Shown: positions 38,149-46,900 of the stretch, piece by piece
Layout: every line of letters starts with the position of its first letter
Numbering within the stretch: position 1 is the first letter of the stretch
NCBI GenBank assembly: GCA_049487715.1
Contig: CP150567.1
Span: 62,001 to 126,000, forward strand
Length of the DNA stretch: 64,000 nt
Direction: 5' to 3'
DNA from: Pycnococcus provasolii
Taxonomy: Eukaryota > Chlorophyta > Pseudoscourfieldiophyceae > Pseudoscourfieldiales
Translations under genes and position numbers: made by a program
Notes under the pieces: model-generated
The model's database searches: none
What the model saw: only the letters and a program-made list of their open reading frames with translations
What the model was told of the DNA's origin: nothing

Positions 38149-40377
38149 CTAGTCGTCGTCGTCGCTATTTTCTATTTGACTCAGAGCTTCCTCACGCTCC
38201 TGCTGCGCATTTTCGAGCGCGTTCAGCCGTCTCTCGAGCTCGACGTTGCGTAACCGAAGTCTTGCATTCTCCTCAGCAAGCTTGCGCACAAGTTTATCCA
38301 AATCAAGCATCGCCTGCACTGCTGGGTTGCGCGTAATGCGTTCCGCCACAATGCGCTCCTCCTCAGCCAACTTAACCTCATCGCGTCCGAACGATTTTGC
38401 CCGAACAGAGTCCACAGCATGTGTCAACGCAACCCCGCCGTGCGTAGAGCCACCTGCGCGCCCTGCTGCACTGTTTTCGTGCAAGAAATCTTCCGACGAA
38501 GACGAGCAAGGAGAGAGTGGCCTTGACGGAACCTTGTTGGACTCGTTGCCAACATTCTTCAAGCTCGTCGATGTTTTGAGGGCTGGTTTTTTCTGGTCCG
38601 AAGACGCCGCTTCCTCGTCCGTCTCCTCCACGACAAGGAAGCGTCCTTTTTCCACAACCTTTGGTTGGTGCGGCGGCTTCTGCTGCTGCTGCTGCTGCTG
38701 AGCATGTTGAGGCGTGCCCTGCGCCCACGCTTGTGCCATTCCGCTGCTGACGCCTGCTGACGACGACGTCATTTGACGGGACACGCGCGGAGGCGACTCG
38801 CCCTCGAGCGGCGGTGCATCGTCGTCGTCGTCGTACAGCGCAAAGCGACCACGCTGCTGAGGTGGCTTTCTTAATTTTCCCACCTGCGGTATGTTCTGCG
38901 CACCTGGCACGGAAGGAACGCCTTCTGGAATGCTTCCCAGGGAGGCAGCTGCATCCTGATCTTGGCGAGCAGCCTCCGCCTTGATGCCAACGACGTCGAA
39001 ATTCCAGCCGGAGATTCCCTTTGCTGGTGAGCTTGATCCATCCTTGCCTTTCGCATCCTCCGCGGAGCCGCCACCACCACCCTCCTCGCGTCGTTTTGCC
39101 TCCGCAAGCGCCATGCTCCGTCCCTCGCGTTCACGCATGCGCCGAACGCGTTCGGGCAGGCTCGGAAGAGGTTCGACGAGTGTCTTGGCGAGCTGAGCCG
39201 CCGCCGCCACGGCGGCAGGTGTGCGCACAGGCGAAGGATCGAGGCTATCTCCCGCGGGAGGTGCGGACGCCGCCGCCTTTTTTGCCGCGGCGGGCGTGTC
39301 GCCTTTGATTTGGAAGAGCGGCTTTTCCAGCAGCTTCGCGGCGGTTGGCCGTTTCGACGGATCCTTCTGAAGGCACTCGTCGACAACGTCGCGCAGTGCC
39401 TTGGAGAACCGCTTCTTATCCGCCTCGCTGTCAAGTGCCGGCGGATCGTTCTGAAGCGTCATGAGCATAACCTTCATCGGCGGGTACTTGGCGAACGGCG
39501 CCTTTCCGTGCGCGAGTTCGAGAGCGGTGATGCCGAGACTCCAGATATCCGCGGAGGTGTTGTAGCCGTGCACCTGTTCCATGACTTCTGGCGCCATCCA
39601 GCACGGCGTTCCCACGAACGTGTTTCGCTGCGCTTGTGGCGTCGTCAAGCCGCTCTGCTGTGGTTTTGCCTTTCCCGCGGCTGATCCCATAACGGTTCCC
39701 CAGCTTTCCGCGTCTTTTCTGAGAGGGCTTGCGACTCCGAAGTCCGCGAGTCGCACCGTTCCGTCGGCGGTGACGAGCAGGTTACCAGCCTTGACATCGC
39801 GGTGCACTTTCCCGTCGCGGTGCAGATAGACTAGCGCCTTGAGCGTGTCCCTGATGATGGCGATCAGCTGCGGTTCGTCGAGTCCTTCTGAGTGTCCCCA
39901 TCGCATGATGTTCAGCACGGATCCACCTGCTATGTACGGCATGACCATCCAGAGGAAGTGTCCCTTCGGTGCTTGTTTTGGTGAAGGTTCCGCGTCGCCG
40001 CTTTCTGGTTTCGCCGGCGGTGCGGGACCTGGCCCAACGAACGAGACGTAAAGCGGCACGACGTTCGGGTGCACGAGCGACCGCATGACGAGCGTTTCTT
40101 GTTGAATTTCCTCGAGTGACGACGACACGTTTTCGAGGTCGACGAATTTGATGGCGACAATTTCGTTGAAGAACTTCGACGCACTGTCCGTAATTTTTGC
40201 ACGATACACCGCCGCGGTTGCACCCGTGCCGATTTCCTCCAAGACGAAGTACGACGACGGAAAACAAGGGAACTCGTTCCATTCAAGGGAGGGGTTGTGG
40301 TGAACATCACCACCACCACTAACAGCCGAGCCCATCGAGCCACTTCGAGGACTTAACGTCGCCGGCGACGACGCCAT
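38149..40377 (-). CDS. Ste20-family Ser/Thr kinase, OSR1/SPAK (FRAY)-like
   Basis: 742 residues from the ATG at 40377. The kinase domain spans about residues 30-355: glycine loop IGTGATAAVYRA, VAIK lysine, catalytic VHRDVKAGNLL, DFGVASPL, activation-loop GTPCWMAPEVMEQ, and ADIWSLGITALELAHGKAPF. The substitution pattern and the FV-x-TPCWMAPEV-type P+1 loop fit GCK-VI (OSR1/SPAK) kinases, which control ion transporters downstream of WNK. A clear PF2/CCT domain was not recognised, so plant BLUS1-like kinases are an alternative. The ~330-residue tail is Pro/Gln/Ser-rich and ends in a leucine coiled coil (KLAEENARLRLRNVELERRL). A ~30-residue insertion precedes the activation loop threonine. Confidence 0.88.
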   Translation of the reverse strand: MASSPATLSPRSGSMGSAVSGGGDVHHNPSLEWNEFPCFPSSYFVLEEIGTGATAAVYRAKITDSASKFFNEIVAIKFVDLENVSSSLEEIQQETLVMRSLVHPNVVPLYVSFVGPGPAPPAKPESGDAEPSPKQAPKGHFLWMVMPYIAGGSVLNIMRWGHSEGLDEPQLIAIIRDTLKALVYLHRDGKVHRDVKAGNLLVTADGTVRLADFGVASPLRKDAESWGTVMGSAAGKAKPQQSGLTTPQAQRNTFVGTPCWMAPEVMEQVHGYNTSADIWSLGITALELAHGKAPFAKYPPMKVMLMTLQNDPPALDSEADKKRFSKALRDVVDECLQKDPSKRPTAAKLLEKPLFQIKGDTPAAAKKAAASAPPAGDSLDPSPVRTPAAVAAAAQLAKTLVEPLPSLPERVRRMREREGRSMALAEAKRREEGGGGGSAEDAKGKDGSSSPAKGISGWNFDVVGIKAEAARQDQDAAASLGSIPEGVPSVPGAQNIPQVGKLRKPPQQRGRFALYDDDDDAPPLEGESPPRVSRQMTSSSAGVSSGMAQAWAQGTPQHAQQQQQQQKPPHQPKVVEKGRFLVVEETDEEAASSDQKKPALKTSTSLKNVGNESNKVPSRPLSPCSSSSEDFLHENSAAGRAGGSTHGGVALTHAVDSVRAKSFGRDEVKLAEEERIVAERITRNPAVQAMLDLDKLVRKLAEENARLRLRNVELERRLNALENAQQEREEALSQIENSDDDD

Positions 40378-41181
40378 GATACTAACCAGAAGAAAAGGGC
40401 GCTATAACCAAGATAACGAACAGTCAGGTAATTAACAAGAACCAACGAGGTGACACACACACACACACTGGAGCCAGAAAGGGCAGGGACCCGTGGTGAT
40501 GTGATGCCCAATACTGTATTGATGAGCGCAGAAAGCGTGTGCACAGTGCACAGTGCAGTGGGCAGTGGGCAGTGAAAGGGAGGGAGGGCGGAGTTTATTA
40601 TGGGGGAGTGGAGTGGGGCTTTGCTTTTTGCGTCGGGACCCAATAGGTGGACCCAAGGTGGAAAGAGGGGGGTTTCGTGCCCATCTGGTGTGCGCCTTTT
40701 CTTTTCTTTTCTTTCTTGGTCTCGGCCGGCCCAAGACGCTTAGGAAAACGTTTGGAGTGAACGAATTTGCCCCGGGCGGGCTTCCGGTTTTCCACTCCCG
40801 TGCTTCTTTCCCTCCCCTTCTTCTTTGATCTTTCCCGCCGCCGCTTCTGACTATAGAAGCGGTAATAAGGCCCTCTCTGGCTATAATAGTAGGAATCCGC
40901 CGCCCTGGATGCCGGTTTTGGTGTTCCCCCTTGGTTCCCCGGGAATCCCTGGGGAATCCCTGGCACCAGGGAAGGATTTTTAGGGAGGGGAGCTTGAGCC
41001 TTGAGGGGAGGAGGGTTCTTCTGGTTAGGGTATTCAGAATTGGGTTAGGGTTACCCTTAGGTTAGGGGGAATCGGCGGCGGCTCTCCTGTCACCAGGTTT
41101 CCGCCATCAACATCAAAGGCAACTGAAATTATCGTAGTGTTCTTGGCAATACTTTGTCACCTGTCTTTGGCGAATCGCCTT
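40378..41181. promoter_or_regulatory. Divergent spacer with TTAGGG tract
   Basis: Holds the promoters of the kinase and the PPR-methyltransferase genes. TTAGGG units lie at about 41022-41069, 113 bp from the latter's ATG. There is a CA-dinucleotide run near 40455, a TGCACAGTGCAGTGGGCAGT-like direct repeat near 40535-40575, and a GGGAATCCCTGG repeat near 40937-40965. No gene supported. Confidence 0.5.
41022..41069. repeat. TTAGGG tract
   Basis: Three TTAGGG units plus variants, upstream of the PPR fusion gene. Confidence 0.7.
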
Positions 41182-43389
41182 ATGGCAATGTCATTGTCGT
41201 CGTCGTCGCAGTTGTGCGCGCAGCTACGTACGTGCGCCCGCCACAAAAACCTCAAACAAGCGCAAGACCTATTCACAGCTTATCTTCATGGGAGCATTTC
41301 CTTGCCGTCGCCATCAGCATCAGCATCAGCATCAGCATCGGCAACAAACACACAACTGTGCCAAGCTTACGCGGCGATGATTAACGTCTTCGCGTCGTGT
41401 GGAAGGCTCGACGACGCGCGCGCACTATCCACGGAGATGTGGCGCAAACTACTAGGAAGACCCCTCGACGTCATGGCGGATGGTGACAGTGACGCCCCAG
41501 GCACGACGAGAAAGATGCTGCCTCAGACGTACCACTTTGCATTCATCGTCACGTGCACGTCTTTGTTGAAAGCACTGGGCACGTCCTCTTCACCCGGTGC
41601 GCACGAATTCGCAAGAAACATCCTGTTGTGCGCGCACCGAAACGCCGTGACGCTAGACGCAAGAATCGTTAGCGCGTTCCTGCGCGCGTCGCTGTGGGCG
41701 AACGAGTCTAGGCTCAAGTACACCGTCAAAGCGCTGCAGCACACACACACAGACCTCGCAGGACGGCGCCTGCTAGGTGCCATGCTCATGCGCGCAAGCA
41801 GAGTCGGGGAGCTGCGCGCGCTGTGCACTCTCGCGCGCACGGAACTGCAGGAGGAAAGAGACTACAGAAGCACGGTGCGAGGAGGTGTCGAGGCGGCTCT
41901 GCAGGCAACTGGCGGCAAGTACGCGAATATTGCCAAGTTGGTCACGCACGCGCCGAGCGGGCGCAGCTCGCAAGAGTGCCTCTTCTACGCAAGAGGGTAC
42001 TGCGAAAGAGGCATTGGGTGCACCTTCGTGCACGACGCCAGCGCCGGGAGGAGGCAGCGCGACCGAAAGGCGGTACTGCTTGAGCAGGCATACACCACGT
42101 GGGAGCTGCACGTGAAACTCGCCCTCACGCTGACACTTCTCGGCAGACGTGGACCCGCGATGCGCGCGCTCGAAACGTGCGACAGCATCGCCGCATCGGT
42201 GTCAGCATCCACATCCGAGCATCATGGCGCGCACGGCAACGAGCAGCATCATTACGACGAAGGCGATGCGGGTGACGGCGAGGAAGGGTCCGCAAGCTTT
42301 AGCAGCGCGGCGTTTCGCAGAACGAAGCACGAGGAGCTGCTACTCGAAATGAAACGCGTGCGCCGAGCATGGGAGTCAAAAGTGAAGCCAAAGTTGAGTC
42401 GTCTTGGCGCGTACGTCGATGCCGCGAAAAGAACGTTCTTTTTCGATCAACGCGTGTCGAAGCAAAAGCGAAGTGTTGCCGCCGCCGCGATGTCACGTGC
42501 ATGGCGTCGTGGCTTCGGGATTTCCGCGGTGGCACGGCGAGGCTTCGCGCATGTGCTGGGCGGCGACAACAAAGATGGCGACAAGAGCACATCTGCGGCG
42601 ACAGCCGTACTGCGCGAGGAATATCGCCGGAGACTCACTCGAGATGGACGAATCGACTGGACAAAGGTGTTCGGTCCATCAAGCGATGTGCACTTGGAGA
42701 TTGCGTGTGGCAGTGGCGAATGGGCGGCAGCGCAAGCGCGTGCTCACGATGCGAGATCTTCGCAGGCGTGCTGGGTATGCATGGAGCTGCGTCCAGACCG
42801 TGTACATCGTTGCTTCGCGCATGCGGCGCTGGAGCGGCTCAGCAATCTCGCTGTCCTTGCGGGAGATGCGCGTGACGTGCTCGCATCTCGCGTGCCACAC
42901 CACAGCGTGCATCGCATCTTCGTGCGCTTTCCTGAGCCACCGCACAGACGCGATCACGACGCCGCGAGCAACGACGCGGCTTTGCTTACGGACGAATTCT
43001 GGAGGGCTTGCTGGAAGGCTCTTCGAAAGAACGATGGCGTGCTCGTCGTTTATGGCGACAACCACCCATATCTAGAGACGCTCGCGAATGATCTTGAGAA
43101 GCAGGAGCATTCCAACACAAGCAAGCGTGCGCGCATCTCACGGCGCATGTGGCACGATGCAGTTGACGGGAGCAATCTTTCTCTCGCCGTTGCTGTGCGC
43201 GAAGGTACGCCCGGCGAAGACCTTGGCGAGATGGCTGTGCCACAAGATGAAGACGCGATGTCGCTGTTTGATCGATTTTGGAACAACGGCGCACACAGTG
43301 GTCGTTGGCACGTTGCTGTCACGCCGGCCCACGCTGAGGAAGAGCAAGGGGAGGAGTGCTCCGAACCAAAGAGGATAAAGGCGCGTTAA
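41182..43389 (+). CDS. PPR - CCCH zinc finger - tRNA (guanine-N7) methyltransferase-like fusion
   Basis: 735 residues from the ATG at 41182; upstream in-frame codons lack ATG. N-terminal helical repeats fit pentatricopeptide repeats (AYAAMINVFASCGRLDDARA). A perfect C-x7-C-x5-C-x3-H zinc finger lies at about 265-281 (CLFYARGYC, ERGIGC, TFVH). From ~487 a TrmB-like methyltransferase follows: LEIACGSGEWAAAQA (SAM-binding), CMELRPDRVHR, GDARDVL, and FVRFPEPPHRRDHD in place of the usual FPDPWPKKRH. PPR proteins joined to this TGM domain are described in green algae, where they are thought to act on organelle RNA. A targeting peptide is plausible. Altered active-site residues leave methyltransferase activity unproven. 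Confidence 0.82.
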   Translation: MAMSLSSSSQLCAQLRTCARHKNLKQAQDLFTAYLHGSISLPSPSASASASASATNTQLCQAYAAMINVFASCGRLDDARALSTEMWRKLLGRPLDVMADGDSDAPGTTRKMLPQTYHFAFIVTCTSLLKALGTSSSPGAHEFARNILLCAHRNAVTLDARIVSAFLRASLWANESRLKYTVKALQHTHTDLAGRRLLGAMLMRASRVGELRALCTLARTELQEERDYRSTVRGGVEAALQATGGKYANIAKLVTHAPSGRSSQECLFYARGYCERGIGCTFVHDASAGRRQRDRKAVLLEQAYTTWELHVKLALTLTLLGRRGPAMRALETCDSIAASVSASTSEHHGAHGNEQHHYDEGDAGDGEEGSASFSSAAFRRTKHEELLLEMKRVRRAWESKVKPKLSRLGAYVDAAKRTFFFDQRVSKQKRSVAAAAMSRAWRRGFGISAVARRGFAHVLGGDNKDGDKSTSAATAVLREEYRRRLTRDGRIDWTKVFGPSSDVHLEIACGSGEWAAAQARAHDARSSQACWVCMELRPDRVHRCFAHAALERLSNLAVLAGDARDVLASRVPHHSVHRIFVRFPEPPHRRDHDAASNDAALLTDEFWRACWKALRKNDGVLVVYGDNHPYLETLANDLEKQEHSNTSKRARISRRMWHDAVDGSNLSLAVAVREGTPGEDLGEMAVPQDEDAMSLFDRFWNNGAHSGRWHVAVTPAHAEEEQGEECSEPKRIKAR

Positions 43390-43949
43390 ATGATAAAGTT
43401 ATTTGTAAAGTATGTATGTGTATTTATTTTTATACGACTACACCGGCGACGACGACAACAACGACAGATGGCGCCGTTTTCGTGCTCGCCGTCTTGCTCG
43501 TTGCTGCGGCGTAAAGTGTGTGTATTCGAAATATAATTTATCGTAAGGATTTGATCGGTTTACAATTTCCTCGGAACCGTATTTGCAATTTTCCGAGAAA
43601 ATAATAGGTGAAGAAAATAGGTCGAGAAAAAAAAAGTCCCTGTGGGATCCCGCTCCGGCACATAACTTTTTTTAAGTCGGCGCCATTTTTATGTTTCACT
43701 TCACTGTTGGTCAACCCAAAACGTCATTATTTTTATAACGGAAAAAAAAGTGAAGGTTGCAAAATGATGCGCATGTCCTGCCCGTCATTTTCAGACAGTT
43801 TTTTTCGACTTGCGGTGGGTGGAAGGGTTGTAAAATGGACGATTTGGGTTTGTAAGGGTTGGTGTTTAATATATTCCGCCCAAAGTTTTAGTAACATAGT
43901 ATCATACAAGAGAAAAAAGAAGAAAGGGCGTTCCGTGCATCTACCGTAT
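43390..43949. other. Convergent 3' spacer, AT-rich
   Basis: Lies between the stops of the PPR fusion and the calcium channel. AT-rich with several A-tracts; TGTAA, used as a polyadenylation signal in green algae, occurs near 43406. No gene or shared 3' element recognised. Confidence 0.5.
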
Positions 43950-46900
43950 TCAGCTCTCCGCCTCCGCCTCCGCTTCCGCCTCACCTTGGCCACCTTCTGG
44001 AGCCGTCTCAAGCTTCAGCTCGTCGACAGCCTGCGCCGCCTCATCCGACGCCTCGCGTAAGAGCTTGACGACGTGAGCTGCGACGACATTTGCCGATCTC
44101 ACCTCGCGCATTACAGACCCATGCGACTGTGCTTCCTTCATTCTCTTTCGATGGAGGAATCCACGGACAGCCGCCTGCAGGCGCATGATGGCAAAGTAGT
44201 GGTTGATGCAGAACATTTCATCTTCAGCTTCTAAGGCATCTTTGTCGCCCTCTCCGGCAGTTTCAGGCTTTGCCGGAGGAGGTGACAACGTGGGTACCCT
44301 CAGTCTCGCAAAGTCAGCCTGCGTGTATTGGCTCGTTCGGTCGGTGATGAGAGCGCGCTGCTGCGCGAGCCGTCTTATGCGAAGCTGCTTTTGCACCTTC
44401 TCCCGCACCTGCTTGGGCAGGCCGTTGATGTCCACCTTGAGGTGCCGGCAAATCATCGCCTGCAAAGCTTCCTGGTAGTACAGCACGTGCTGCCTTGCAG
44501 GTACGGACAGTGCTCGCTGAAACTCGAAAATCTCAGCACGCGACACGCTCAAGTTACCAAGCCCCAGAGGAGGAGGCACTTTTTTGATCAGCTTTGGCAT
44601 GTCCGTTAGCTGCACAAAACCGGAACCATCCGGGTCGAGCTGCAGCCACGACATCTTGAAGCTGGTAAGGTCCTCGTCGGTCACTTGCAGCTCTTCGTCA
44701 TCCTTTGTCGCACTGAAGTTCTCAAGCACGACGGCGATGAGCAAGTTTAGCGTCAGGAAACTTCCCAGAATCACGTACGACGCAAAGTACATCGGTGCGC
44801 CATTGTTTCCGCAGCAGTTCCACTCGCCCGTCTCCGGGTCTCGGCCACAGTCGGCGTCGCTATTGCAATCATCGGTGATCATGCATGAATACATGATGCT
44901 GTTCCACGCCTCGCCCGTTGCCATACGCAGGAGTACAAGCAGCGAGCGGCCAAATGTGCGGAAGTTGACGTGATCGTTCAGCTCTCCATTTTCCTTGATT
45001 TTGCCGAACAAGTTCATGCCGAGCACCGCATAAACAAAGCACAGCAGCAGCAGCAGCGCGCCGATGTTCCCCAGTGTCGGCAGCGAGGTGACGAGCGTTC
45101 CGAATAAAACGCGGAGTCCCTTCAGGCGCTTCACAAGGCGGAAGACGCGAGCAAGCCGGAACACCCTGAGAAAGTTGGCAGATCCCGCACCGGAGATGAA
45201 GCCAAAGATGGAACCACAGACGACAATGAAGTCGAAGCGATTCCAGTTTTCAGAGAAGTACGCGCCGCCGTACGCGCCAATCTTTATTACCGCTTCGGCG
45301 ATGAAGATGCTAGAAAAGAAAATGTCAATCACCAATAGACCAGTTGTGAACGAATCAGACATACCGCGGTGCTCCATCGCCATGCATATGGTACTCAAGA
45401 CGATGGCCATCAAAATCGCAAACTCGAACTCGCTTCGACTAGCGATGTCGTATGCAAGCATGCGAAGGGGATTCGTTGGCGGCGCGGGTGGTGGCACGGT
45501 GTTCACACGGAGCAATTTGCGATGCGCGGAAACCCAGACCTTCTGCTCCTTCGTGAGAAAGATACCGCCGCTCTCGCCACTTTCGTTCTGCTCACGAGAC
45601 AAAGCCGAGAAGTTGTCCAAGATGATGCCAATGAACAGATTGATGATGAAGAATGAGCCGATGATCATGAAGCCAAGGAAGAAGAGGGCCATCGCCTCGT
45701 TGTAATTTCGCCTCGGCGCCTTACCAACATCCACCGCGTCCACGCCATCGTACATCACCGCAGTCCACCCTTCGGTGGTGCTCATCTCGAAAAGCGTAAG
45801 CATTGCCTTTCCTATGTTGTCGAAATTCATGTCGGCATTCTTCCATTGATGGCCAGCCGCCTCACACTCCGGTTGGTCGAGTTCGATCGCCGGGTTGTCT
45901 TCGGTGCCGTCGTCACAACGGTGGTATTTTCCCATGAATAGCTGCATGGCAAGAATTCCAAATATGAGCCAGAAGAGGAGACTGACGAAGAGCACATTGC
46001 CCAATCCAGGTACAGAACGGAGGAGAGCATTGACGACCAGCTTCAGTTCGGGTACTCGACTGATCACGCGGAGCGGACGTAGAACACGAATGGTTCGCAC
46101 CGCGCGAACCCATCCAAGGTTCAGGCTTTCGAGGGGCATCGATACGATGCTGAGAACGACAATGAAGCCGTCGAGAAAATTCCAAGGGTCCGCGCAGTAA
46201 CTTCCCGGATGCCGCGCGATGCCGATGGCTGCCAGCTTGATGATCATCTCAAGAGCAAATATGGTGGTGAAGACAGCGTCGATGGCCTCGAGTGCTTTCA
46301 CCGTGCTTTCGTTCTCCATCGTCCTAGGACTTTCGGTTGCCATGATGATCGACGATACTACGATCATCATCATGACCACATACTCAAATCGCTTGTCATC
46401 GGCTAGGCGGAAGCAGAACATGCGAACCGGATTGTTGCGCTCGAGGAACCCAAACGTCTTGGGGCAACGATCTTCCAGTCGCATCTCGCCCAGTGCACCT
46501 TCCATAGGGCCGATCTCCGGTTTTGCCTTATCCTCGTCGCCAGCTGGAGGAGTAGGCTGCACGGTGCCGTCAGATTCGAAGAGAGGATTGTCGCTGAGCG
46601 GCAAACCGTTCGCCGTATCCCCATTTCCCCCATTTTCCCTGGCATCCACCGCAGCCTTGGCACGTTCCATTGCCTTCGTTTCCCTCCGCTGGATCCGCTC
46701 CGTCTGCTGCGCATATTCAACCTTCGCCGCGTCAATCCCCTCGCGGTCGTCGAATACAGCAAGGAACAGAAGTTCCCAACGATGTAGGCCTGGACGTGTG
46801 TACTTCATGTCCGCCCATTCTTGCCACATATCCTCCGTGGTGCCGGTCGTGTCGCGCCCGAACATGTTCAGATGCGCAAACTGCGGAGCATACTTGTTCA

